From NCBI GenBank assembly GCA_963920665.1, contig OY987273.1, forward strand, positions 3,412,501 to 3,476,500: a stretch of DNA of 64,000 nt, read 5' to 3'. The stretch is from Straminergon stramineum. Its lineage: Eukaryota; Streptophyta; Bryopsida; Hypnales; Calliergonaceae. Made by a program: the position numbers and the translations under genes. Below are positions 36,622-50,300 of the stretch, one piece after another (position 1 is the first letter of the stretch; each line of letters begins with the position of its first letter). The notes beneath the pieces are model-generated. The model searched no databases, had not been told where the DNA came from, and was given only the letters and a program-made list of their open reading frames with translations.

Positions 36622-38475
36622 TTCTGAGCGCGCGGTCTGAATTGCTATACTGGACTTTCTGGTTGTCGTTTGTTTATTTATGTTTCCTGATCTCCGGAGG
36701 TTTAGACCGCGCGGTCTGAAAGTCTATATGCGGACGTGTGGGTCATGTTTCTTTCTCTACGTTTCCTGCCCTCCACAGGTTTAGACCGCGCGGTCTGAAC
36801 TTCTAGATTGGACTCGTGTGTAATGCTTCTCTATTTAAGGATTTAGACCTGCAGAGGTTTAGAGCGCGCGGTCTGAACTAGATTGGACGTGTGGGTGAGG
36901 TTTCTTTATCTACGATTCCTGTTCTGCAGAGGTTTAGATCGCGCGGTCTGAACAAGTATATTGGATGTTTGGGTAATGTATCTTTATCTACGTTTTCTGC
37001 CCTCCACAGGTTTAGACCGCGCGGTCTGAACTTCTAGATTGGACTCGTGTGTAATGTTTTTCTATTTAAGGATTCAGACCTGCAGAGGTTTAGACCGCGC
37101 GGTCTGAACTAGATTGGACGTGTGGGTGAGGTTTCTTTATCTACGATTCCTGTTCTGCAGAGGTTTAGACCGCGCGGTCTGAATGTCTATATGCGGACGT
37201 GTGGGTCATGTTTCTTTCTCTACGTTTCCTGCCCTCCACGGGTTTAGACCGCGCGGTCTGAACTTCTAGATTGGACTCGTGCATAATGTTTCTCTATTTA
37301 AGGATCCAGACCAGTGTTCGGGAAATTTTTCAAGGTCCTCCAGCTGATTTCCTCCTTCCGCAAAAATGAACCGGTTTTTTTTCAATGGGCACCGGTTACA
37401 TCCTTTGAATCACAAAAAGTACCGGTTTATTTCCTCCAATTTCAATTTCTCACCGGAAAATTTCCCCTAAATTGAAATTGGCACCGGCTAAATTGCAAAA
37501 TTTGTATAAAATATAGAAAAAAAGATTAAAAATGAAAGTACTAATTAATATTGCATCCTTAGCAAGAATTGAATTTGACAAAGTCCTTCACCACTTGAAG
37601 GCCAAGGATCCCCCAACCCATGCAATATGGAGTTGAGGATGGTTATAAAAAGGTTGCATGAAATCAAAAGAGTTTAGGAAGTACCAATTTTACGTTCTTC
37701 AAGTATTTCTTTTGTTGCCCCTGTAAGGTACCAATCAGGATTTGCATATAAATGGTAAAACTTAGAAGAATTATTCCACATGTCAATGGCCTCTTCTATT
37801 ATGTTGTCACAATCTTCATTAGGTCCTCCTAAGGCCAATCGCATGACACTGTCCAAATTGGATGTTTTCATGCCATTTCAAAGTTTTTCCTCTAGCAACT
37901 TCGGGAGGTGCCCTGCACCGCTATGAGGTGGCAAGCCATGACTCTGTGAGTTGTGGGCTGGTAAGGTTTCTCATTTTTTTTCACTTTTTAGTAATCAGAA
38001 TTTCATACTAGGGCCTTTAGCTCAAGTGCAGAGGTTGATATCCAATGGCAACAGACCTTCATTAGCCGGGTATTAGCCAATAATTTTTTGGGCAAGGCAG
38101 CTGAAATCCCCCAAATATTTTAAAGAGGCAGTCAAATATCCTCCAAATTTTGTGTGGCACCGGTTGATTTCCGGTTCTAGAAATTTCTTCCCGGTTTAGC
38201 ATCCTTTAATTTCAAAATGTAGCCGGGTTTTTTCCCAAATCCACCGGCTAACTTTGAACTAACTGCCGGTTTTTTCCGATCCCTGATCCAGACCTGCAGA
38301 GGTTTGGACCGCGCAGTCTGAACTATATTGGACGTATGGGTGAGGTTTCTTTATCTACGTTTCCTGACCTGCAGAGGTTTAGACCGCGCGGTCTGAACAA
38401 CTATATTGGATGTTTGGGTAATGTTTCTTTATCTAGGTTTCCTGACCTCCAGAGGTTTAGACCGCGCGGTCTGAA
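36622..38475. repeat. Palindrome array 1, period 75-79 bp
   Basis: Palindromes of the form TTTAGACCGCGCGGTCTGAA start near 36,622 and at 36,701, 36,780, 36,858, 36,933, 37,011, 37,089, 37,164 and 37,243, and after a hAT insertion at 38,303, 38,378 and 38,456. Removing the insertion restores a spacing of 78 bp. The ~57-bp spacers are related (TTGGACGTGTGGGTGAGGTT, TTTCTTTATCTACG, CCTGCAGA), so this is a tandem satellite-like array. It lies directly 5' of copy D. Confidence 0.88.
37312..38285. mobile_element. hAT element, 974 bp, non-autonomous
   Basis: Ends CAGTGTTCGGGAAA and TTTTTTCCGATCCCTG form imperfect terminal inverted repeats. They are flanked by an exact 8-bp duplication ATCCAGAC (37,304-37,311 and 38,286-38,293), the hallmark of hAT transposons. 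Inside, the minus strand at 37.67-37.87 kb reads LDSVMRLALGGPNEDCDNII and EEAIDMW, similar to the end of hAT-family transposases, so a transposase relic remains. It splits palindrome array 1 and is younger than the array. Confidence 0.88.
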
Positions 38476-39239
38476 CCTCTGTATTGTATTGGGCTGGACT
38501 TCAATCTATTTAGTCTACTCTAACTGCGCGGTCATAGGGTACATATTGAAATTGCAAGGCATGGAGACATTGAGGATTGCTTACCTAGACGTGCGTGGAA
38601 GACTGCTGCAACTTGGAATTTGTATCTCCAAAGCAATGCTACTCGGATCCACTCCTGCGGAAAATTCGTTTTCTCTGAAGTCTATCTGCAACAAGTCCAA
38701 CCAATGTGCATTATCAACAACTAAGCATTCGTTGGAAATCTAGCAAGAGCCTAAACCACTTATATCATAAACGAGCAGTGCGTATTAGCTGCGTTACAAA
38801 CTAAGAGAGTGAACAATATGAATTTCAGAGTTTTAAGAAACCATGTACTATGCGGTTTACAAATAAGACACTGATTGGTATTGTTGTCTACAAGCATTGC
38901 TTTGCAATTTACAAATGAAGACATTGATTAGTACTGGGATCTACAAACACTATTATACGGACTGAAAACCAACACCCTAGTTTGAAACTAGGTATCATGC
39001 TCTGTGAGCAATTACTGGATTGCAAGAAAACACATTGAATTGAACAACCACGTTGAAGTGAATATCTACACTTGAAGAAATGCAGCAAGCTGAGTAAACC
39101 ATAGAGTGACCGCTGAAAAAATAAATAAAAACATGGACAAAACACAAGTCTGGGCATGCAAAGTACTTGAATGGGGCTAGTAGATTTGCGCCTTCCAACC
39201 CGTAACTATACTCTCCGCTGAATTGCAAGTTCCAGTGCA
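38476..39239. other. No supported gene
   Basis: AT-rich, no coding frame of substance. A degenerate half palindrome (CTGCGCGGTCA) is at 38.52 kb. It may be the 5' flank of the copy D transcript. Confidence 0.35.
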
Positions 39240-39660
39240 ATCAAACTGCCGCCCGAAGAAATTTACAAGACAGTGTTGCTCGTCAAGGACCAAAAAAAAC
39301 TACGAAAACAACGCGGGAAATGGAGAAAGAAAACGGAAGCACAAAATAGCGGCGCGCAACGACTGGACAAGGCGCGCGAAAGTGGCGAAACCCCCCAAAA
39401 CAAAGGAAACAACAATGACAACAGATGCGGCAAGCCGAAACACAGGAACGGGAAAATGTCCAGAACGACGGAGCAACAAAATGAAAAATGAGAATCGCAT
39501 AAGCAAGTCGTGGAAACCCTACAGGTGGGGATGACGACCAGCCGAGGCTAGAGGTCCGGGACCGAACCTAGACCGAACCTATTCCGAACCTGAACTACCC
39601 CCGAGGTCTCCCGAGCCTCTACCAAACCTACACGTGGTGCCCAGACCTGCGCGGGAGCAC
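39240..39660. promoter_or_regulatory. GC-richer patch, possible promoter/5' end for copy D
   Basis: This ~0.4-kb stretch is clearly richer in C and G than its surroundings, with CpG-dense phrases (GGCGCGCAACGA, AAGGCGCGCGAAAG) and a triple CCGAACCT repeat near 39.56-39.59 kb. It lies about 0.8 kb beyond array 1 on the 5' side of minus-strand copy D. No TATA box or start is proven. Confidence 0.3.
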
Positions 39661-42600
39661 TCAAGTGGTATTCAGTAATAGACAAATTGTGGAGGGACCC
39701 CCTTTTTGCAGCAAATTTGTATTTTACTAGCTCACTCAAATCGTTAGAATTCATTGTAAACTAATCCCTAGTTTAACCCCTAAATGCCCAAGGCCGTTTC
39801 GAAGCCTAAAGGAATTCACTCCAAATTGGAAAAAAATCCATGAATTTCATAGGTTGTATTAATGTTTTTTATAAGTTCTATGCATAGTTTTTAAAAAATT
39901 ACAGTATAAATGCAAAGAAGACATGTTTGGGTGACGTAGGCCTACAAAATATACAACAATATTATTTGTAGAGTGAAAGATTACAAAGTTCGATGAGGAG
40001 GGTGATAAACCTACGAAAGTGATTCGAAGTCCTTCAATGCTCCTTTCACATGTCACATCCCAAAAGGCCCTAAACCAAAAAGGTTTGAGGTAAAAGGGCA
40101 CGATACGCTAAAATCCCATTTATTAGTGGCTTCTAAAAATGTATTGTATAATTTCAGGACATTTATTTTCAATGTGACTCTTCCTCCAAGATGTAGTATA
40201 CTTCAACCTCGCTCCCAAGAGCCACCTACGCTATGGAAAGTCAGGAGAGCAATGGCCACCTCCGTACAATATTGTGAATAGAAAAATCTTGATCCATCAT
40301 TTTATGAATTCGTTGGTTAATGGGAAGACTAGACTTCAAATTAAAATTTATTTGTCAAAATACAATACTAATATAAATAGCAACTTGGTTGGGTTCTATG
40401 TAACTCCAAAGAATTGTGGACTCCAAAATTTCATACCTCCGACGTTTAGGAGTTATAAAGCAATTCAAATTTTCAATTTTTTTTTCAAATCATTCAAGTG
40501 AAACCCAAACTTATATTATTTTCTAAGCCTTTCCTAATGTGTTTTTCCCAAGTAAATTGAGCATGGGCTTACAATTATCTCCGATGAAGAAAAGAACAAT
40601 TTGGATAAATGTAAGCATATACATGTTCAAAGACCTCAAACACTTATTACAATGTTGTAGTTTTCAATGTGTGGATTGTATAACAAGTGTGAGATTATAG
40701 CATTAATCTCGAGGAATGTATGTTGTCCACGCCCACAATGTCTAAGGTATTTGCATAGACTTCCATAGTGTTAAAGGTATCATTAACACGTACAAATTAT
40801 GGTTTTACACTAAAATGTATGTCCAATATGCTTTTGTTATAATGAAACCTTGTGAAACTCATTACACCATTTTCTTTGGAAGCCTTCAAATGCTATAATT
40901 ATTTTCAAATAAATACGAATTATTTATAAGTTGAACTCTAAATCAGCACTTGCATGTTGTAATTTACAATCGTGGAATTCATGCAAACATTGAAATCTTT
41001 CCATAGTGACTCTGATATAAACAAATGCATGAGTTCAATGCTTTGATTTGGAAGTAGGTCAAAGACTCAAATTGATGGTCTTTGCTGAAAGCACGATTAT
41101 CATGTGAAAAGCATAACCTCCCCTCATTTAATAATGTTACATATATCCTATTCAGGAACATTTTAAAATGAAACATTCATTTCATCAAATTAAAATTTAG
41201 GATATGACTTGTACATGTAAAAATTAAAAAGTGAGATTGTGAAGGTGAAGATCAAAGTTCAAAAGTTATTTCAATCATGTCAATCCTCTTTTATCATGTG
41301 CGCAGTAAGAAATACCTCCCCACAAATGTACAAGGTGAACATTCCAAGCTCCTTGACCCCGATGAATTTACAACTTCTTATACTGTATTGTATAATTTTT
41401 AGCATTTAATTTGGGTGGGAGCTGTTATTCAATTCCTAATGCATTGGAAAGGCACTCAATAAGCCACCTCTAATTATTGGACAATCATATACAAGTGGGT
41501 TTTGATTGTCTATAAATTCCAAGACGAAATCAATGCCTAAATGTAGGTTTATTGTGCCTTTCAAGCAATAGGTCCTTTCTAACTTCTACCCATACTCCTA
41601 TTTGCAAGATAACTAATGAATAGTGACCCGATTTGCAAGAATTAACCTAACCAATGCCCACTAGAAAGCCGTTCTACGTTTCAAATGCACTTCGTGACGA
41701 TCTAAATTTAGGAACTGTAAATTGTACATGATTTCATATTGATTTCAATAAAACAAAATTCATCAAATGAAGGTATTCCTAGCAACAGCTATGACTACAT
41801 GAAGTTTAATAGGTAATTGGCGACTCAAAATTCATTCATGAATTTCTCTATGCTCATGCATCTAATTTCACCCAAAATTCTAACGTAATACTAGAAATAT
41901 TTGGATCTTCCAAAAATCCTAATTTGAAACCGTGGGATGGGCTCTGCCTAACTTCATCCATTTCTTAGTGACAACTCTATGTCCTTGGTTCTTCTAGGTC
42001 TTCGTATGTTTCTCCCCACTTTCAATGATTATGGGTTCAAAGTCATGGTAATTTGGGACTTCATAGCTCCTCGTAGTTGCAACACAAAAATAGGATTTAC
42101 TCTAACAATGTTTTGTTTATTTTGAAGAGTTCAAGTTCAAGTGTAAACAAAATACCAAAATCTCTATGACAATCAAAGGACTTTCATTTTCTAAAATACA
42201 TGAAAATAGAAGATGGTATGCAAGAGAAGGAAGAACACAGTCATGTAAAGCTTTGAGTATGATTAAAAGACTTCAATTTTAGTAGTGAAACATTTGGATT
42301 TTCACATACGTATCAATTTTAATTCAAAATTCAAAATTAACAATTGCACTATAAATGAAACAATTTAAGGCTTGGTCATGGGTAGAAGCACACTTCGCCC
42401 CCCTAAAAAGTGCATCAAAAAAGCACTTTTGGGGGGTTTATTGCAATTGAGCTATTTTGGGGGATTGGAGACCAAAATCTTTTTGGTTCCTATGCAAATG
42501 CAATACGTGAGTAACCTTGTAATGATTTGTTTTTGTTGTCCATCAAACTATAGAAATGTTTTCTCCAAGCTTGCAAAAGTATTTTTGGAGAAATAAGAGT

Positions 42601-45600
42601 ATGTCAAATTTATCCCAAGAATGGAAATTACTTTGTGGAGGAAAAACAAACAATTAACTCCGAGTGATTTCCAATACTTTAATATATTATTTTTTGTGTG
42701 ATGGATTCTTTATGATAGATAGGGTGTACTTGTAGTTATTGCTAGAATTTAGGAGCTTATGTGGCATTCTCTTTTACAACAAAACCTAGATATTTATATT
42801 TTTGAAGAAATAATATTTATTGAGTTAGTAACAAGAAGTCCAAAAAGTATAGTCGTGAAGTACATTTGTGAGGTGAACTCTGCTGTTCATTCCAAAGTTC
42901 TTTTAAATTTCAACTATACATTTTTGGACTACGTTCTCTTATCGTGAAGCACATCTCTTTGCCTTTGTTGTCTCTTATATATATAGCCTATGTACATGTG
43001 TCTTCCCATGTAGAAAATGTTCGCTTTGTATAGAATATACAAAATATACACTTCTAGTGCTCTGAAATGTTGCCAAAATCATATCCACCTTAGTGTGCTT
43101 CTACCCTCATATTAGAAATGTTGCCTTGTATGTCTGCTAAGTTTCATGGCATTGAAGTATTCAAATGTAAGACATTAGGAAAGTTCAAGGTGCACAGAAA
43201 GTGGTAGAAGTAGACCTATGGGTTTGAACAAATGTAGGGACCCTAAAAACTATTCGGGCTCAAGAATTATATTTTAAATGATTTTACTATAGTGTATGCA
43301 AAATATAATTGGGTGTATGTTGGACTCACTTAGGTACTCAAATGACCTACATTGTCTACAATTTCCGCTTTATACACTCATTTTTTTATGGAGGGCTTCA
43401 CATATCACAAAGAGTTCAGAAGGCTTATAAGTTAAGCGATTATAAAGCAATAAAACTAAACAACTGTTGGAATCTTTTCTCTTCTACAAAGATAGGGCTC
43501 ACATTTATCACTTTTATTTGTGATTTCCATAAGCATGGTTCTTTTGCTAAAAACAAACTTGAAATAGCGTCCAAGCATGCTAATAAGAGTCACATATAGA
43601 TGTTACTGAGGTGCTTATGGAGGTCCTCATTGAAAAATTCTATCTACCAATTGTTGCTTAATCATCCAAAATAGTCCTTTAGTCATCTATTCCACCAAAA
43701 AATGTTGTTTATTCATTCTAAATAGTCCACAAGTAATCTATAATGGGTCCTTAATTTATCCAATTACGTAGTGGTTACAACTATTTTTTTGTCCTTTTAA
43801 CACTTAAAAACTTAATATAAATATTTTTGTTTAATTTGTATTATGTCTAAGAAAAATGAATAATAAGCTATGCACTACAATTTTTTTCCATAATTGAAGA
43901 CATATGCAGGAGTTAGAATGAAGATTCTTTAAAAAAAAGGAGTGGTTTAGGCGAAGTTGGCTCCTACGAGCATGCTTGGACCCAATGGAGCATTCATTTT
44001 GAAGATGGCTTCCACTCATGCAATGTACCTGAAACTGTTTGTTTCAAGTTCTGTTTTTAACACTTCTTCATGTATGATTGGAATTTTCTTGAACTCTTTT
44101 TCAGTAATTGTTTCTTAGAGGACAAATGAAATTGGCATGAAACTTAAGTTATTTCATATTCTTTTAAGTTTTGTGGGATTAGATATAACTTTCTAGACGT
44201 CAAAGTGCTTAAGGGTCAAGAAGCCCTATAATTATGACCCCAAAGTTCTGCATCTAATTCTATAATTCTAAGTAGTGCCAAAAAATTTAAACCAATATAG
44301 CATATGATAAATTCTTTGCAACTGGGAATTAGAGTTCGTGTATGCTCCTCCTTTTATGAAGCACATTACAAAAGTACAAAACAATAGGTTTTAAAAAACA
44401 ATAATAAGCAAAAAATAATACTCTGACTTCCATTGAATATGTGGAATTTATACATATATCCTTATTTCTTTAAGGATTGCCTACTCCGGAATTGACAAGT
44501 CATATCTTGCGGATAATTGTTCTTTCACGAATGCCAAAGGTTAAATTCTCTTGAAATAGAGGTATTCATATAATGCCATTTTTCAAACCGTAGTCCAATT
44601 TGTAAGAAGGATACTAGGTAGGCTTGGTATAGATATTGGACATTATAGATATATATATATTATATTCCAAACCATAGAACGTGAATAGCCTTTGGATAGC
44701 ATGATCTAAACCGTCTATGATATATGTACAATTTAAATGCCAAAGACTAATCTTGATTTCTAACATTTACGACAAGTTTAGATTCTAATCTACGGAGTTT
44801 GAATTTTAAAAGCACCTATTTAAGTAACCAACTGAACTCCCAATTTAATAGAATTTAACGAATTTAATGGAACAATGGCATTTTAATGAAATTCATTATG
44901 TCTTGACCAATGCAACATTACAATTGCGCTCATGTTAAAAATGTTTATTCATTGCATCATCCCATTCACAACAATGTTCAGTACGGAATGAATATAAGGG
45001 AATTAACATATCTATACCAAATAAAGTATCTATACAAAGTACTAAATCCATACATTGCCTCTCACTGTAATTCTTAGAATTGAATACACTCGACAAATTC
45101 TACGAAGTTTGCTCTACATTATTCTGCAACTTCTCTAGTACTTGAAAAAAAAATCTGTCTTAAAATTTTGTCGAACGTTGCTATTAGTAACGGACAGTGG
45201 TTTGCGATAACAATCAAAATTCCATCGTGTCTTACAAGTTGCAAGTCAAAATACAAAATTATAGTTTACTTAAAAAAACAATTAACCTAATTATTATTTG
45301 CTACATGTTTTGTTCCACATCCAATAAGCAAGCATCAAGCGCAGTACACATTTTGAAAGAGAAAAATGGTAGCGATGTAAAGAAGTATAATGAAGTTTAT
45401 ATAGGTCTTCATATCCTGTACATTGGCTTACACGAATTAAACCTCAAACACCAATTTACATCATTTCCTTGAAACGACTCTTTATGAAATTTATTCATAA
45501 ATTATATTTCATGTACATATGTAATTTTACCTTGATAGTAATGAAGTGGTTGTGTTTTCTTAAACTTTTTGAAAGTCATATTGAAATGAAAATAGCGTAT

Positions 45601-47183
45601 TTTGAATATAGAAATGCACCCTAAACTATTTCGCAATTGCATATTAAAATCCCTCAATATTCCATATATGAATAGAGCTTCAATAATAATTTATGAATAC
45701 GTACATTTTAAATGCAATAACTACAAGAATTTCTTCTATTTTCATTATATATTTCACTCAAAATGTAGTATTTTAACGATTTCAAATGTCACTCTTTTGA
45801 ACTGTGTTTCTCATATTGAGATGGATAAATGTATTTATCTTTGTGGGGGTGGGGGGGGGTAGAATCTATTGGGAGTGATTATTGGCAATGGCCATGCCTG
45901 AACGAAATTGGGGTCCATCACTACACTCCAAACCCTTTGAATGTTTTGTTATGTTAATGCTATAGAAATGTATCATAAAGAGAATATCGTTCATTCCAAG
46001 AGTATGCTAAAATGGCATGCTAAATTTAAAAATACATGATATAAGGTCATATTCATTTTATTGAGACTTTTCACAATCTCATTTTTATCCTCGACTCGAA
46101 GATAAACCACTTTATCTCAGTCTTTAATTACTAGTATTTTGTTATAAATAGGTAACAACACCAACTTCTAGAATTTTATTATGAGATCACTCTTTAAGCA
46201 TTATTTGTTTCTGATTTCAATTACTATTTTTTTAAATGAATTTTTCAATAATTAGCATTTTGTCTCAAAATTTATGAAAAGTCTGCAAATCACGAATATG
46301 GCCTTTATCTTCAAGTTTATTGTTACTAATGCATTCATTGTAAGAATGAACTGTACATCACAAATCACCTAAACCTATCTTTAATGACTTCTAGATTAAG
46401 TTTGCATCAGAAAACACATATTTCAACAAAGATTTTTGCAGGGAAGACATGGCTTTGTGGATTCAATTTCTACTATTGCCACCAAAGAAATAATACTTGC
46501 ATGTTGCTAGGCACCGGTTTCGGATTATATTTTTTTAAGACACACGATGTCCAAGTGAACTCAATGTAATTCTCACTTGCATACACTTAGGAACGATTTG
46601 GAAATTTGTCCAAAAATTCTTCTAAATATCATCGTACGGTAAACGGTACTCTTGAGACTAATCAACATTGTACTTAAAAAAATGTGTTATTTAATGAATG
46701 CATTCATATACAATTGAATTTAAAGTTATTGAGTATGAAACCTTTACCACGCATGCCATTACTTTAAACTCCAATAAATCAATAAGTTACCTCAAAGCCA
46801 AAAGTCATTGCGCCCATGTGTTTTGAAGAAGCACATGATGTTTATCAATGTTACTTTAGAAATTGAATAGATGGAATTGACAATGGAGGAGTACTGAAAT
46901 CATGTTGCGTATGACATTTACTAAGAAATTTCAATCATCAAACATTGAATCCTTGTCACAGTCATCATTTTCTTTCTAGTACATGTGCATTAGACTTGTC
47001 TTCTTTGACACAATCTTCGGTTTCAACTCAGGGTTTTGGCGTGAGTCGTGTTGCACGTTTGATGTCATATGTAGCAATAGATCACTGTCGACTATACGTG
47101 AAACTGGTATCGAATAAGGTCATTTTGAACAGTTTAGATAATTTGAAATCGTGAATGTAAGATGGCTTATTGAAAACTTAAAT
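39661..47183. other. AT-rich gene-free region
   Basis: No exon-like frame, tRNA or transposase is seen. Open frames are under 100 codons and Lys/Asn/Ile/Phe-rich, as expected by chance at this composition. A hairpin at 42.4 kb is listed separately. Confidence 0.6.
42397..42438. repeat. C-tract/G-tract hairpin
   Basis: GCCCCCCTAAAAAGTGC is followed after about 8 bases by GCACTTTTGGGGGG: a 14-bp stem with a 2-nt bulge. It resembles the G/C-tract foldback at 12.92 kb in style. Confidence 0.7.
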
Positions 47184-47339
47184 GGCCAATTTCATTAAAA
47201 TGGCGGTATGATGATGAAATGGCGCAACATTCCATTAAAATGGCGCAGAATATGTTAGAAACTACACGGCATTCCATTAAAATGGCGCAGAGTGTGTCAA
47301 AAATGGCGCATGGCATATGCCATTTTAATGAAATTGCCC
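47184..47339. mobile_element. MITE, ATTTCATTAAAATGGCG family, 156 bp
   Basis: Left end GGCCAATTTCATTAAAATGG and right end CCATTTTAATGAAATTGCCC are inverted repeats. Two internal copies of CCATTAAAATGGCGCAGA and the subterminal GGCGCATGGCATATGCC are present. Outer inverted symmetry continues into TTAAAT/ATTTAA. It has no coding capacity. Confidence 0.75.
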
Positions 47340-50300
47340 ATTTAACTAAAACTTGGTTGTAGTAGACGTTGCCAGGGGTCTATTAAATGTTGTAAGACGT
47401 TTGTCTGTTGCCTTATAGCCTTGTTAGAAAAAGAACCTTGTTGTCCGCTACCTCAATCTTATGTAATTTGTGTATGCAATATTTGTATGTGTTGGCTCTG
47501 CATGATGGATAAAATGAGGTTTTAGAAACATTGTGGCAACAATGTGCAAGGCCATGATCGATGATAGTCTGGCAATTTTTCACACAGTCATGTACCCCCT
47601 TTTTTTTTATACAAGCTTGAAGTTGCCTATTCTTTTTGGAGGCAAGTGGGCATTAAATTTCTTGGAAAAATACATTGAACTAGGCAGTTGGAGCTACTCC
47701 CCAAATCTTGCATAATATAGAATAAAATTGGCATATTTTGTCTTGCATGATCAAATTACTCAATTCTTACACAATCCCAATCAAGCATACAAAATTGAAT
47801 GCAATCTGTAGTACAACAAGAAAATTATTAAAAGTTATGGATGAATAATCCGAAATAGTTCAAGAGAGAGTCAAGATAATAAATTGACACGTGCACTCGT
47901 TAAACAAATAGGTGCTACCAAAATAAGCAAAGCTATTAGGCATAATCATGCAAAAAAAGCAAGTTACTTCAAAAAAGTCAAATGCATCACAACCATCCAT
48001 GAGTTTAAAAAATATTTCTACGAAATGGGTGCTTGACTTTTTTGTGAGAGGGGTACTAATTGTTGCTCATGACATGGGGAAGTTGTTTCATATCATTTAC
48101 TTTATATTAATCTTTGCGGTGCAAGTTCCCAACTCTAAACTTGCGACCTAGCTCCGAAGAGCATGGATCTTTAATGCATAGCGGAGTTTAAGAAATGGAA
48201 AGAGGATACTCAGGATAGGAATACGTCAATGAACTTTGTTGAGATTGAGAATCTAGTGGATTCCTGTAGTAATGTTAGAAATCCAGAAGTGTATCGTTAA
48301 TAGGCTATTAACGATTCACTAACATCCTAAATGATAATTCATGAAAATACTGTACATGCATGTGAAGAAGCCCCAAAGTGTCACAATCTTGTGGCAATGT
48401 AATAATTGAATTAAACCCTAAAGTAGAATTTTATTATTCAATATTATGTTTTTCAAATCATCTTCCCCGTGTTAATAGTGTCATTGATATATGAACACTA
48501 ATGTGCACACATGAAAAAAAATTATCCTCCAAAAATGTCTTATTATACAAAAAGTTGACTAACACGAAAAAATATCATAGTTTTCTTTTTATGATTTTCA
48601 TTGGAACAATTCCACATAGTAATCACTTTATAGAACATGAAACAAATTTGTCAAATTTGAAAGTGGTTTTATGAAATTAAATAGAGAAACCTTGTATTAG
48701 TCATCGACATGAATGTGTAAAAAAATTGGGATTACTTGGCCACAAGATCGCTTGGTTATAATGTTTAAAATAACATGAAAGAATTATTTGTGGATAATGC
48801 CGAATAGCGTCCCAAAAACTAGGCCACATAAAGTTGATACCTTTTCAACAACTTTTTCCATTTCTATGTCTTTTTTGCAACGACTATGACAATGTCAAGG
48901 TATGGAAGTGGACACAATAGCATCTTCTCAAGTTTTCAATGCCACGTATTTACATGTCCATAAATTCTAAGAAACAGTCAACAAAGTTAGACTCCGTTTT
49001 TCAAGGAGTTAGGTACCATATATTAAACTTTGAAAATTTTGACTACCACATGAATTGGTATGTATTGTACTTGCATACCAATCATGAGAGGTAACGGACG
49101 CCTATAACATATTTGAAATTATGTAGCATGGATTGAATTTTTCGAAAAGGGGCAAGTATGAGACAACGCTTTAAAAATAAAGCGAGAACTTGTTCATCCA
49201 AAAATCACAGTGGCAATAGTGAGCACAAATATTCTCACTTCTAAATTGTCTAGAGACAACAACAGTCTGCACCATTTCAATGTCATGAACTATCATTGGA
49301 ATTTCAGGGAGTGGCTAAGCCCTTGATGTCCTTACTATATGTCTGGGGAATATATTAGCCACTTGGGGCATCTCACCATCATTATTCTTTGTATTTCAGA
49401 AATTTCGAAGAACATGTGCCCAAGGAGTATAGTGAAGTCCAAACAATTTTCATAAATTTCAGTAGCACAATTAGAAAATTATTGCATGATATGCCATTTT
49501 TATTACCCAGGAACTAACGAAGAAGTGGATTCAAGTTCTTCTATTAACATTACATTACAAACATTGGGATAGGCATGTTCAATTGCATAATTTAAGCCTT
49601 TAGTTAATGAAATCATATTTTGAATCATTTTCTATTTCTGTCTACTTGCTATTTATTTTCTATATGTTGTACAATTCCAAATCATCTCTATTTTTTGAAG
49701 CATGCAATGAACTTGTCTTAAGGAATGAATCTGAGTGAGTCTGAAAGTAGAGGACATAATAGAATATTTTTGTAAGTGATCTTTGGTGGGCACATGCTTG
49801 CCTAGTGTGGGAATAGACCACAAAAATTTCATCATTCTCTACATACTTAAGTTAGAGTACTTTCTAGTACTGAAGAACCCTGAACCGCAAATACTACTTG
49901 GAAATGCAATTTTTTTGTTGTGTTGGTCATGTGGATCCGATTACTATTCTGTTGATTTTGACAAAAATCTTCATAGAACTTTGAACTTAGCTAAACCCTA
50001 TTTAGCCTAGTTATAGTAGTCTACATGCGTGAACAAATTATTTTTGACATCTAGTATCAGCAGGAAGGATGTAATTGTAGAAATGGTAGATAGCACTATC
50101 TGTATTCAAGGTTCTATGCAAGAGTGTCCATTGTAATCCAAACTTTCTATGCTAAATAGTGAAATGAGGTTGCCTCACACTATATAAATATTGAGTATTG
50201 CATTACAAGAATGCACTACTTTAGAATTAGGTGTTGTTGTAATTGGAACTCATGAACCTTCATGTGTACAAATGGAAATATATGTTGAAATTTTTGTTGA

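Noticed and set aside
39661..47183. Organellar DNA insertion
   Set aside because: AT-rich but no organellar gene, rRNA or tRNA sequence is recognisable.
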